This document shows positions 6,667 to 14,240 of a stretch of 61,076 bases of DNA, piece by piece. Each line of letters starts with the position of its first letter. Position 1 is the stretch's first letter. The translations under genes were made by a program, and so were the position numbers. The stretch is from Agromyces tardus (GTDB lineage Bacteria; Actinomycetota; Actinomycetes; Actinomycetales; Microbacteriaceae): NCBI RefSeq assembly GCF_003710805.1, contig NZ_RHHB01000017.1, positions 1 to 61,076 of the forward strand. Direction: 5' to 3'. The notes beneath the pieces were generated by a model. It worked only from the letters and a program-made list of their open reading frames with translations. It was not told the origin of the DNA and did no database searches.

Positions 6667-8372
6667 TGACGGATGCCCCGGGGCGTCCCTGGCTCGCGAG
6701 CTACGCGCCGGGCGTTCCGCACGAGCTCCCCGACGTCGAGGGCTCGCTGTACGACCTGATCCGCTCCTCGGTCGACCAGTACGGCGACCACGTCGCCCTC
6801 GAGTTCTTCGACAAGACCACCACCTACGCGGAGCTCGGCGCCGACATCGAGCGGGCGGCCGAGGGGCTGCGCCTCATGGGCGTGCAGCCGGGCGACCCCG
6901 TCGCCATCGTGCTGCCGAACTGCCCCCAGCACATCGTGGCGTTCTACGCCGTGCTGCGGCTCGGGGCGATCGTGGTGGAGCACAACCCGCTCTACACGCC
7001 GCGGGAGCTCCGCCACCAGTTCGAAGACCACGGCGCCCGCGTAGTGATCGCGTGGGACAAGGTCGTCGAGACCATCCAGGCGTTCCCCGACGACGTGCGC
7101 GTGGCGCACATCGTCTCGGTCGACGTGACGCGGGCGATGCCGTTCCTCACTCGTGCGATGCTGCGGCTGCCCGTGGCCAAGGCCCGCGAGTCGCGGGAGG
7201 CGCTCACCACGAAGGTGCGCGGCACCACCCCGTGGGGCGAGCTCGTGGCATCCGCCCCCATCGACCCGCACATCACGTCGCCGGGCGTCGACGACGTCGC
7301 CCTCATCCAGTACACGAGCGGCACGACGGGCAGCCCCAAGGGCGCGACCCTCACGCACCGCAACCTGCTCGCGAATGCGGCGCAGTCGCGGGCGTGGGTG
7401 CCCGAGATCGAGCGCGGCACGGCCGTGGTGTACGCGGTGCTGCCGATGTTCCACGCGTACGGGCTCACGCTCTGCCTCACCTTCGCGATGAGCATGGGCG
7501 CCCGGCTCGTGCTGTTCCCGAAGTTCGACCCCGAGCTCGTGCTCAAGGTCGTCCGCAAGCGCCCGCCCACGTTCCTGCCGGCCGTGCCGCCCATCTACGA
7601 CCGGCTCACCAAGGCGGCGGCGGCCGCGGGCGTGCCCCTGCGCGGCATCCGTATCGCCATCTCGGGCGCCATGCCGCTCTCGGCCGAGGTCGTCGAGCCC
7701 TGGGAGGCCGCGACCGGCGGCTACCTCGTCGAGGGCTACGGGCTGTCGGAGTGCTCGCCCGTGCTCATGGCGAACCCCGTCGCGCCGAACCGCAAGGCCG
7801 GCACCGTGGGCCTGCCGCTGCCGGGCACCGAGTGCCGGGTCGTCGATCCCGACGAGCCCACGCGCGACGTCGCACCGGGCACCGAGGGCGAGCTCGTCGT
7901 GCGGGGCCCGCAGGTGTTCCAGGGCTACTGGAAGAAGCCCGAGGAGACCGCGGCGGTCTTCGTCGAGGACCCCGCCGGCGGTGCCCCGTGGTTCCGCACG
8001 GGCGACATCGTCTCGATCGACGCCGAGGGCTTCGTGCGCATCGTCGACCGCATCAAGGAACTCATCATCACGGGCGGCTTCAACGTCGCGCCGAGCGAGG
8101 TCGAGGAGGCGCTGCGGCACCACCCCGACGTCGTCGACGCGGCGGTCGTCGGGCTGCCCGACGAGCGCTCGGGCGAGCAGGTCGTCGCGGTCGTCGTGCT
8201 GCGGGAGGGCGCGACGCTCGACGCGGAGGGCATCCGCGCGGTCGCCCGCGAGCACCTCACGGCCTACAAGGTGCCCAAGCGCGTCGTCGCGGCCGACGAC
8301 CTGCCCCGGTCGCTCATCGGCAAGGTCATCCGTCGCGAGGTGCGCACGGGGCTCCTGAACGCCGAGTCCTGA
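6666..8372 (+). CDS. AMP-forming acyl-CoA ligase (long-chain fatty acid type)
   Basis: Adenylate-forming enzyme (568 aa) that activates a carboxylic acid with ATP and loads it on CoA. The P-loop is YTSGTTGSPKGATLTHRN (around residues 217-234), followed by the VEGYGLSECSP motif, the hinge RIVDRIKELIITGGFNVAPS, and the C-terminal catalytic lysine in RSLIGKVIRREVR. The LPNCPQHIVAFYAVLRLGAIVVEHNPLYTPREL region is typical of long-chain acyl-CoA ligases. The chain length cannot be read from sequence. It is translationally coupled to prs; M. tuberculosis has an acyl-CoA synthetase gene in the same neighbourhood. Confidence 0.9.
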   Translation: MTDAPGRPWLASYAPGVPHELPDVEGSLYDLIRSSVDQYGDHVALEFFDKTTTYAELGADIERAAEGLRLMGVQPGDPVAIVLPNCPQHIVAFYAVLRLGAIVVEHNPLYTPRELRHQFEDHGARVVIAWDKVVETIQAFPDDVRVAHIVSVDVTRAMPFLTRAMLRLPVAKARESREALTTKVRGTTPWGELVASAPIDPHITSPGVDDVALIQYTSGTTGSPKGATLTHRNLLANAAQSRAWVPEIERGTAVVYAVLPMFHAYGLTLCLTFAMSMGARLVLFPKFDPELVLKVVRKRPPTFLPAVPPIYDRLTKAAAAAGVPLRGIRIAISGAMPLSAEVVEPWEAATGGYLVEGYGLSECSPVLMANPVAPNRKAGTVGLPLPGTECRVVDPDEPTRDVAPGTEGELVVRGPQVFQGYWKKPEETAAVFVEDPAGGAPWFRTGDIVSIDAEGFVRIVDRIKELIITGGFNVAPSEVEEALRHHPDVVDAAVVGLPDERSGEQVVAVVVLREGATLDAEGIRAVAREHLTAYKVPKRVVAADDLPRSLIGKVIRREVRTGLLNAES

Positions 8373-8373
8373 C

Positions 8374-8847
8374 GTGGCCCCGGGCTTCCTCTCCGACGAC
8401 ACGGCTCGGGCGCTCGCGGCGCTCGTCCGGCTCGAGCAGGCGACGGATGCCGCTCCGCTCGCGCGGTTGCGCGGCATCCGCGAGCTCGCCGCGACCCTCG
8501 AGGCCGATCCCGCGGCCCTCGTCGCCGTGCGTGCGGCGCTCGCCGACGGCGCCGGATGGGACGACGTCGCCGAGGCGGCCGGCCTCAGCGCCTCGGCCGC
8601 GAAGTACCGCTGGGCGGGCGACGACGACGAGATCGCCGAGCGACACGAGGCGAGCCGGCGCCGCAAGCGCGAGCGGCCGTCGAGCGTCCCCACCGACCTG
8701 CCAGGGCTGTCGGTCGCGGAGGCGGCCGCGAAGTTCGGCGTGACCGCGCAGGCGATCTACCAGCGGGTGAATCGCGGGCTGCTCGAGGCGCGCACCGTCG
8801 AGCTGCCCGATGGGCGGAAGTACAAGCGGGTGTTCCCCGAGGAGTGA
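8374..8847 (+). CDS. Small protein with two helix-turn-helix-like segments
   Basis: 157 aa, GTG start one base after the acyl-CoA ligase stop, so probably coupled. Two segments look like HTH units: GWDDVAEAAGLSASAAKYRW near residues 60-80 and LSVAEAAAKFGVTAQAIYQR near 110-130, with a basic SRRRKRERPS linker between. The C-terminus (ELPDGRKYKRVFPEE) resembles the wing end of excisionase/MerR-like folds. DNA binding is inferred; I do not recognise a named family. Confidence 0.7.
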   Translation: MAPGFLSDDTARALAALVRLEQATDAAPLARLRGIRELAATLEADPAALVAVRAALADGAGWDDVAEAAGLSASAAKYRWAGDDDEIAERHEASRRRKRERPSSVPTDLPGLSVAEAAAKFGVTAQAIYQRVNRGLLEARTVELPDGRKYKRVFPEE

Positions 8848-8877
8848 GCTCGGGGACGTGAGCCTCCGGCGTGGACG

Positions 8878-9306
8878 TCAGGTGTCGCGCTGGCCCGGAA
8901 GGGTCGTGCGCGGCAGTGCGGGCATCGGCCCGAGGTTGCCGAGGTACGCGTCGCCGCCCTGTCCGCGCACGTCGTAGCAGAGCCAGCCGGGGCCGCCCTG
9001 GGCGAAGAGGTCGAACGCGACACGCGAGGCCGTGGCATCCGCGTCGAAATCGGACACGTAGATCGCGCAGGCGCGCTCGGCCGCCGACCTCGCCACGCTG
9101 AACGCGGAGAGCACGAGGGGCAGCACCATCGCGCCGAGCGCGACGAGCACGGTGAGCCGCAGGATGCGCCGCCGCCGCTCGCCGAAGACGGGGCCCTCGT
9201 CGAGGGGGCCGTCGTCGATCGGCCCACCGTCGGGCCCACCGTCGATGGGCCTGCCGTCGATGGGTCCTTCGACGGAGTCGAACGGGTCGGACGCCGCGCT
9301 GCTCAT
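8878..9306 (-). CDS. Membrane-anchored protein with GPID-rich N-terminus
   Basis: 142 aa. The first 35 residues are an acidic low-complexity run of GPID-type units (GPIDGRPIDGGPDGGPIDDG), followed by a basic patch (GERRRRILRL), one transmembrane helix (about 45-68) and an extracytoplasmic part with two cysteines (RACAIYV and WLCYDV) that could form a disulfide. The start overlaps the stop of the upstream DUF202 gene (ATGA, 9303-9306), so it is the last gene of a three-gene membrane cassette. I recognise no named domain. Confidence 0.75.
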   Translation of the reverse strand: MSSAASDPFDSVEGPIDGRPIDGGPDGGPIDDGPLDEGPVFGERRRRILRLTVLVALGAMVLPLVLSAFSVARSAAERACAIYVSDFDADATASRVAFDLFAQGGPGWLCYDVRGQGGDAYLGNLGPMPALPRTTLPGQRDT

Positions 9307-9647
9307 GCCCCACCCCCGTTGGTCGCCATGACTGAGACGATACCCGCGATGCACGCGAGCAGGGTGGCCGCCGTGAGGCCGGCGAGCGCGCCACGCGGCG
9401 GCGTGATCGTGAGCGTGTCGCCCGACAGCTGACGTCGTCGCAGGGTCGCGACGACGATCGCCGCGCCGGCGGTGCCGAAGAGGATCACGCCGACCGAGAC
9501 GAGCAGCGGCTCCCCTGCGATGAAGCCCGCGCGCACCGACAGCAGTGCGTTCACCGCGAGGGTGAGCGACGTTCGGCTCCATGCGAGCGCCGTGCGTTCG
9601 GGCTGGAGGCCCGGATCGCCGGTCGCCGGCACGGAGTGCGCGCTCAT
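9303..9647 (-). CDS. DUF202 small membrane protein
   Basis: 114 aa with three hydrophobic helices and the DUF202 hallmark LQPERTALAWSRTSLTLAVN near the N-terminus. The family is of unknown biochemical function (YidH-related integral membrane proteins). It lies 11 bases after another DUF202 gene and overlaps the next gene by four bases, indicating one transcript and perhaps a hetero-oligomer. Confidence 0.85.
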   Translation of the reverse strand: MSAHSVPATGDPGLQPERTALAWSRTSLTLAVNALLSVRAGFIAGEPLLVSVGVILFGTAGAAIVVATLRRRQLSGDTLTITPPRGALAGLTAATLLACIAGIVSVMATNGGGA

Positions 9648-9658
9648 CGGGAGTCCGG

Positions 9659-10012
9659 TCAGGCCACGACGAACAGCACGGCGAGCACCGCTGCGGTGAG
9701 GAGGCACACGCCCGCGAGCAGGATCAAGACCCAGCTGAACGGGAGTGGACGGCCGTTGCGGATCGCGATCTCGTTGGCGCGCCACCGCGTGTACGCCACG
9801 ACGCTCAGCACCGCTGCGGCGACCGCGAGCACGATCGCGAGGATCACGACCGCGAGGCGCGGCTCGAGCCCGCTCGCGAACTGGTGCAGCAGCACGCCGC
9901 CCGCGAGGATCGCGAGCGCCGTGCGGATCCACGCGAGGAACGTGCGCTCGTTCGCGAGCGTGAAGCGGTAGTCGGGCTCGTCGCCCTCCTGCCGCCAGGC
10001 TGGTTCACGCAT
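9659..10012 (-). CDS. YidH-type DUF202 membrane protein
   Basis: 117 aa. The signature is DYRFTLANERTFLAWIRTALAILAGGV near residues 14-40, followed by helices at roughly 53-72 and 93-115. This is the YidH branch of DUF202, distinct from its downstream partner. It starts 25 bases after the gnd stop on the same strand, so it may be read through from gnd. Confidence 0.87.
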   Translation of the reverse strand: MREPAWRQEGDEPDYRFTLANERTFLAWIRTALAILAGGVLLHQFASGLEPRLAVVILAIVLAVAAAVLSVVAYTRWRANEIAIRNGRPLPFSWVLILLAGVCLLTAAVLAVLFVVA

Positions 10013-10036
10013 CGCCGTCGACCCGTCCTGCCCGCG

Positions 10037-11497
10037 TCAGTGCGACGAGGGCGTGGTCTCGATCTCGGAGTGGTCGCCCGACCAGAGGGTGTGGAACACG
10101 CCGGGCTTGTCGACGCGCCGGTAGGTGTGCGCGCCGAAGAAGTCGCGCTGGCCCTGCACGAGCGAGGCGGGCAGGCGCGGTGCGCGCAGCCCGTCGTAGT
10201 ACGAGAGCGACGACGAGAACGCCGGGGCGGGGATGCCCGCCTTCGCGGCGATCGCGACCACGTTGCGCCAGGACTCCTGGCTCGCGGCGATCGCGTCGCG
10301 GAAGTAGGGTGCCGAGACCAGCACGACGAGGCCCGGGTCCTCGACGTACGCCTCGGTGATGCGGTTGAGGAAGCGCGCACGGATGATGCAGCCCGCACGC
10401 CAGATCTTCGCGATCTCTCCCTTGTCGATGTTCCAGCCGAACTGCTCGGCGCCCGCGACGATCTCGTCGAAGCCCTGCGAGTAGGCGATGATCTTCGACG
10501 CGTAGAGCGCGCGCCGCACGTCCTCGACGAACGCGTCGTGGTCGGCCGGGTCGACCGACCACGGCTGGGCGGGGCCGGGCAGGCCGGCGGCGGCCTCGCG
10601 CTGGGCGCGCTTGGAGGAGAGGCTGCGCGCGAACACGGCCTCGGCGATGCCCGAGGTCGGCACGCCGAGCTCGAGGGCGTTCTGCACGGTCCAGGCGCCG
10701 GTGCCCTTGGCGCCCGCCTCGTCGAGGATGACGTCAACGAGCGGCTCGCCGGTCGCGGCATCCGTCTGGCGCAGCACCTCTGCGGTGATCTCGATGAGGT
10801 AGCTCTCGAGCTCGCCGGTGTTCCACTCGGCGAAGATGTCGGCGATCTCGGCGGGCGACTTGCCCGTGCCCTGGCGGATGAGGTCGTAGGCCTCGGCGAT
10901 GAGCTGCATGTCGGCGTACTCGATGCCGTTGTGCACCATCTTCACGAAATGGCCGGCGCCGTCGGTGCCGACGTGGGTGACGCACGGCTCGCCGTCGGCG
11001 ACCGCGGCGATCGACGCGAGGATCGGGCCGAGCGTCTCGTAGGCCTCGGCGGTGCCGCCGGGCATGATCGAGGGGCCGTTCAGCGCGCCCTCCTCGCCGC
11101 CCGAGATGCCGGTGCCCACGAAGTGGATGCCGGTCGTGGAGATCTCGGCCTCGCGGCGGATGGTGTCGTGGAAGTTCGCGTTGCCGCCGTCGACGATGAT
11201 GTCGCCCGGCTCGAAGCGCTTCACGAGCTCGGAGATGACGGCGTCGGTGCCCTTGCCCGCCTGCACCATGATGATCGCGGTGCGAGGCTTGGCGAGCGAC
11301 GCGACGAACTCGTCGTAGGCCTCGGCGGCGACGAAGCCCGCCTCGGGGTGCTCGGAGACGAGCGTCTGCGTGCGCTCGGGGGAGCGGTTGAACACGGCGA
11401 CCGTGTTGCCCTCGCGGCTCGCGAGGTTGCGGGCGAGGTTCGACCCCATGACCGCGAGTCCCACGACGCCGATGTTTGCAGTTCCGTTTTCAGGCAC
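10037..11497 (-). CDS. gnd: 6-phosphogluconate dehydrogenase, decarboxylating
   Basis: Oxidative pentose phosphate enzyme (486 aa) converting 6-phosphogluconate to ribulose 5-phosphate with NADPH formation. The Rossmann motif is GVVGLAVMGSNLARNLASRE; the substrate region is FVGTGISGGEEGALNGPSIM; the catalytic lysine and asparagine sit in HFVKMVHNGIEYADMQ; the C-terminal FFGAHTYRRVD tail is also present. GTG 11497 has SD GAGGAGAG six bases upstream. Full family length. Confidence 0.97.
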   Translation of the reverse strand: MPENGTANIGVVGLAVMGSNLARNLASREGNTVAVFNRSPERTQTLVSEHPEAGFVAAEAYDEFVASLAKPRTAIIMVQAGKGTDAVISELVKRFEPGDIIVDGGNANFHDTIRREAEISTTGIHFVGTGISGGEEGALNGPSIMPGGTAEAYETLGPILASIAAVADGEPCVTHVGTDGAGHFVKMVHNGIEYADMQLIAEAYDLIRQGTGKSPAEIADIFAEWNTGELESYLIEITAEVLRQTDAATGEPLVDVILDEAGAKGTGAWTVQNALELGVPTSGIAEAVFARSLSSKRAQREAAAGLPGPAQPWSVDPADHDAFVEDVRRALYASKIIAYSQGFDEIVAGAEQFGWNIDKGEIAKIWRAGCIIRARFLNRITEAYVEDPGLVVLVSAPYFRDAIAASQESWRNVVAIAAKAGIPAPAFSSSLSYYDGLRAPRLPASLVQGQRDFFGAHTYRRVDKPGVFHTLWSGDHSEIETTPSSH

Positions 11498-11532
11498 GAA
11501 GCTCTCCTCGAGAAGTTCAGGGGGTCGCCTCC

Positions 11533-11555
11533 AGCGTACTGTGAGCCCGGCTCAC
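11533..11555 (-). promoter_or_regulatory. gnd promoter with palindrome in the spacer
   Basis: On the minus strand TACGCT (11538 to 11533) lies about 36 bases before the gnd start. Directly upstream, GTGAGCC-C-GGCTCAC (11541-11555) is a perfect 7-bp inverted repeat between the -10 and the expected -35 position, a classic repressor site layout. Confidence 0.55.
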
Positions 11556-11566
11556 CGTTGCGCCCT

Positions 11567-11605
11567 GTTGCGGTGAGCGGTTGCGGTGAGCCGTTGCGGT
11601 ACGCG
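11567..11605. repeat. Three tandem 13-bp units GTTGCGGTGAGC(N)
   Basis: Units start at 11567, 11580 and 11593; the third diverges after GTTGCGGT. They share GTGAGC with the half-sites of the adjacent palindrome and may be additional operator half-sites. Confidence 0.7.
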
Positions 11606-11657
11606 CTGCCGCGCGCGGGGCGACGCGGCTCCTGCGACCGCGAAGCCGTGAGGCTGG

Positions 11658-11721
11658 TAGACTGACCCACTGAACTTCGGCGAGGGATGTCGCGGGGCTC
11701 GGTCTTCCGGGTGCGACATCC
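11658..11721 (+). promoter_or_regulatory. rplY promoter candidate and leader stem
   Basis: TAGACT (11658-11663) is the standard -10 form in this window. About 22 bases later GGATGTCGC (11685-11693) pairs perfectly with GCGACATCC (11713-11721). That leaves a leader of roughly 175 bases before rplY, long for an ordinary gene and compatible with translational feedback by L25. Confidence 0.45.
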
Positions 11722-11846
11722 GTGATCGACGCGGTGGAAGCAGGCTTCACGGCTGTTCCTCACGCTACAGCGCAACCCATTGCCGTGCGTTCGAGTTGAC
11801 ATTTCAGATACCGATCTGGGCCGAGAGCCCGCAAGGAGCCATCACC

Positions 11847-12479
11847 ATGGACGAAGACAACAAGGTCGTCGCCGACGCGCGCGAGTCGTTCGGCAAGGGC
11901 GCTGCGCGCAAGATCCGCGCCGCCGGCAAGATCCCCGCGGTGGTCTACGGCCACGGCACCGACCCCCAGCACATCACCCTCCCGGCCCACCAGGTCGGCC
12001 TGCTCATCCGCAAGGCGAACGCCGTGCTCGACCTGCAGATCGCGGGCAAGAGCCAGCTCGCGCTCGTCAAGGACGTGCAGAAGGACCCCGTGCACCAGAT
12101 CATCGAGCACCTCGACCTCATCGTCATCCGCCGCGGTGAGAAGGTCCAGGTCGAGGTCCCCGTGCACCTCGAGGGCGAGTCGTACTCGGGCACCATCGCC
12201 GACCTCGACGCCAAGACCCTCCTGCTCGAGGTCGAGGCCACCCACATCCCCGAGTCGATCGTCGTGTCGGTCGAGGGCCTCGAGGAGGGCACCCAGATCC
12301 ACGCGAAGGACGTCGAGCTGCCCAAGGGCGCGACGCTCGTGAGCGACGACGAGACGCTCGTCGTGCTCGTGCACGTGCCCCAGAAGGTCGACCTCGGTGA
12401 GGAGGCGGCCGAGGCCGCCGCCGCCGAGGCCGCCGCAGAGGCTCCCGCCGAGGCGCCCTCGGAGGAGTCGGCCGAGTAG
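11847..12479 (+). CDS. rplY: 50S ribosomal protein L25/Ctc
   Basis: 5S rRNA-binding ribosomal protein of the long CTC type (210 aa): an N-terminal L25 domain ([26 protein letters not shown]) followed by the TL5 C-terminal beta domain ([32 protein letters not shown]) and an Ala/Glu-rich acidic tail. ATG 11847 has SD AAGGAG (11833-11838); an in-frame ATG at 11796 would add non-conserved residues. pth follows, as in many Actinobacteria. Confidence 0.95.
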   Translation: MDEDNKVVADARESFGKGAARKIRAAGKIPAVVYGHGTDPQHITLPAHQVGLLIRKANAVLDLQIAGKSQLALVKDVQKDPVHQIIEHLDLIVIRRGEKVQVEVPVHLEGESYSGTIADLDAKTLLLEVEATHIPESIVVSVEGLEEGTQIHAKDVELPKGATLVSDDETLVVLVHVPQKVDLGEEAAEAAAAEAAAEAPAEAPSEESAE

Positions 12480-12492
12480 GTCGTTCCGCGGA

Positions 12493-12542
12493 GGGCCCGC
12501 GGCGCCGCATCCGGGTACGCTCGGGATGCGGGCCGCGGGCCC
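12493..12542 (+). terminator. Long hairpin after rplY
   Basis: GGGCCCGCGG-CGCCGCATCC pairs with GGATGCGG-GCCGCGGGCCC around a 10-base loop, about 19 pairs with one defect. There is no U-tract, as is common in high-GC Actinobacteria. It would separate rplY from pth. Confidence 0.75.
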
Positions 12543-12559
12543 TTCGCCGTCTCGGTCGC

Positions 12560-12650
12560 ACGATCCGGCACACGCACGACAGCGATCACGCGCGCGACAT
12601 CCGCACACGCGAACAGCGATCGCACGCACGACATCCAGTACACGCACGAC
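12560..12650. repeat. Imperfect 34-35-bp tandem repeat upstream of pth
   Basis: CACACGC recurs at 12569 and 12604, ACAGCGATC at 12579 and 12613, CGACATCC at 12595 and 12629, giving about 2.5 diverged copies rich in CACGCACGAC. No coding potential is evident. Confidence 0.6.
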
Positions 12651-12666
12651 GCGCTCGGGAGGGCCG

Positions 12667-13296
12667 ATGGGATTCCTCGACCGGTTCCGGCGCCCCCGGA
12701 AGGACGAGACCGTGGCCGAGAACACCTGGCTCGTGGTCGGCCTCGGCAACCCCGGCGCCCAGTACGCGGGCAACCGCCACAACGTGGGCCAGATGGTGGC
12801 CGACGAGCTCGCCGGCCGGCTCGGCACGAGCTTCAAGACCCACAAGACGCCGTCGCGCGTCGCCGAGGGCTTCCTGCGACCGGGCGGGCCGAAGCTCATC
12901 CTCGCGAAGCCCAACAGCTACATGAACACCTCGGGCGGCCCCGTGTCGGCGCTCCTCAAGTTCTACTCGGTCCCCGTCGACCGCCTCATCGTGGTGCACG
13001 ACGAACTGGACATCCCCTTCGACACCGTTCGGCTGAAGCGCGGTGGCGGCCACGGCGGCCACAACGGCCTCCGCGACATCCAGAAGGCCGCGGGCTCGCC
13101 CGACTTCACGCGCGTGCGCGTGGGCATCGGGCGCCCACCGGGCCGCCAGGACGCGGCCGACTTCGTGCTCAAGGACTTCGCCGGCGCCGAGCGCCAGGCG
13201 CTGCCGAGCCTGCTGTCGGATGCCGCGGACGCCGTCGAGGCGATCGCGAGCGACGGCCTCGTGGCCGCCCAGCAGCGGTTCCACTCGCCGGCGTAG
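12667..13296 (+). CDS. pth: Peptidyl-tRNA hydrolase
   Basis: Releases tRNA from peptidyl-tRNA that drops off ribosomes (209 aa, cytosolic). Key residues are in [20 protein letters not shown] (catalytic His), [12 protein letters not shown], and [10 protein letters not shown] (Asp), with [16 protein letters not shown] 12667 has GGGAGGG upstream and adds a 15-residue basic leader ([13 protein letters not shown]) before the usual start; GTG 12712 would give the standard length. The L25-Pth pair is conserved in Actinobacteria. Confidence 0.95.
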   Translation: MGFLDRFRRPRKDETVAENTWLVVGLGNPGAQYAGNRHNVGQMVADELAGRLGTSFKTHKTPSRVAEGFLRPGGPKLILAKPNSYMNTSGGPVSALLKFYSVPVDRLIVVHDELDIPFDTVRLKRGGGHGGHNGLRDIQKAAGSPDFTRVRVGIGRPPGRQDAADFVLKDFAGAERQALPSLLSDAADAVEAIASDGLVAAQQRFHSPA

Positions 13297-13360
13297 GCGC
13301 ACGAGACCTGCGGCCGACACGCTCCGCGCGAGCGGCCTCGGTTGCGCGTGCGGTCCGATC

Positions 13361-14107
13361 TCAGATGAGGCCGCGCAGGAACTCCTCCGGCGTCGCGCCG
13401 GCTGCGCGTGCGCGCTCGAGGAGCCGGGTGTGCTCGCCGTCGGTGAGCTCGAGCGTCATCGTGAGCCACTCGGCGGCCGGGTCCTCGAAGTCGAAGAGCG
13501 CGGCGTCGGCGGGGCTGCGGTCGTCACGGTCGATGCGCGCGGCGGATGCGGAGGCGGCGGATGCGGAGGCGGCGGATGCGGTGCCCGCTGCCGGCGCGGC
13601 GAGCGCAGCGGCATCCGGCAGCGCGAGGCCACCCTGAACGAGGACGTCGCGCGTCCACCCCGGACCGACGGGGACCTCGAGCCGGCTGCGGAACGCCTCG
13701 GCGACCGCGCGCGCCCGCGTGTCGGCCGCTTCGTTGAGCGGGTGGCCGATGTGGCCGCGCACCCACTCGAAGCGGTAGCGGCGGCCGGCGATGACGGCGT
13801 CGAGCTCCTGGATGAGCTCGAGGTTGAGCACGGGCGAGCCGTCGGCCTTGCGCCAGCCCTTGCGCTTCCAGCCCGCCATCCACTTCGTGACGGTGTTGAT
13901 CACGTACTGGCTGTCGCACTGCACGTGCAGCTCGTCGTCGAGGTGCGCGGTCGCGCGGAAGAGCTCGAGCACCGCCGTGAGCTCGCCCTGGTTGTTGGTG
14001 GCGTGCGGCCAGCCGCCTGCGGCCCAGCAGTCGTCGTCGACGTACCAGGCCCAGCCGGCGGGGCCGGGGTTGCCGAGTGCGGATCCGTCGGCTGCGGCTG
14101 TGATCAC
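13361..14107 (-). CDS. rnhA: RNase HI with Ala/Ser linker and C-terminal extension
   Basis: 248 aa. The N-terminal 145 residues form an RNase HI domain, which cuts RNA in RNA-DNA hybrids; the acidic residues are in ADGSALGNPG, NNQGELTAV, VQCDSQYVI and NEAADTRARAV. Then come a linker with an ASAASASAASAA run and a 45-residue module (DPAAEWLTMTLELTDGEHTR, then LLERARAAGATPEEFLRGLI). GTG 14107 is preceded by SD TGGAGG and, further up, TAGCAT (14146 to 14141). Bacterial RNase HI is usually about 150 residues, so the extension is unusual; I do not recognise its fold. Confidence 0.88.
   Translation of the reverse strand: MITAAADGSALGNPGPAGWAWYVDDDCWAAGGWPHATNNQGELTAVLELFRATAHLDDELHVQCDSQYVINTVTKWMAGWKRKGWRKADGSPVLNLELIQELDAVIAGRRYRFEWVRGHIGHPLNEAADTRARAVAEAFRSRLEVPVGPGWTRDVLVQGGLALPDAAALAAPAAGTASAASASAASASAARIDRDDRSPADAALFDFEDPAAEWLTMTLELTDGEHTRLLERARAAGATPEEFLRGLI
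13542..13580. repeat. 15-bp in-frame tandem repeat in the RNase HI linker
   Basis: GCGGATGCGGAGGCG occurs at 13542-13556 and 13557-13571 and partly at 13572-13580, coding the Ala/Ser linker on the minus strand. Because the unit is a multiple of three, copy number can change without frameshift. Confidence 0.8.
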
Positions 14108-14227
14108 GATGATGCCTCCAGGGTGGTCGGGTCGGTGGCCATGCTATCCGGCGCCGCCGACCACGCAGGGCTCCACGGATGCCGCAGGCCCCACGCTCGC
14201 GCCGGGCCCGCTGTCAGGGGCCCCGCG

Positions 14228-14240
14228 TAGACTCGTACGG
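14228..14240 (+). promoter_or_regulatory. Leaderless promoter of mfd
   Basis: TAGACT (14228-14233) is followed by exactly six bases and then GTG 14240, so transcription should begin at or near the start codon. No SD is present. Confidence 0.7.

Larger units (their letters stand above)
11498..11846. other. 349-base divergent control region between gnd and rplY
   Basis: It holds no gene. From gnd outward it contains a gnd -10 box and palindrome (11533-11555), tandem GTTGCGGTGAGC units (11567-11605), a TAGACT box on the plus strand (11658-11663), a 9-bp stem (11685-11721) and a TTGACA at 11796-11801 with no clear -10 at the right distance. The long rplY leader could be an autoregulatory ribosomal-protein leader. 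Confidence 0.6.

Noticed and set aside
9581..11665. 694-codon plus-strand ORF opposite gnd and DUF202
   Set aside because: Antisense shadow; gnd and both DUF202 genes are clearly real on the minus strand.
11796..11846. rplY start at ATG 11796
   Set aside because: It would add 17 non-conserved residues and overlaps a TTGACA; ATG 11847 has a proper SD.
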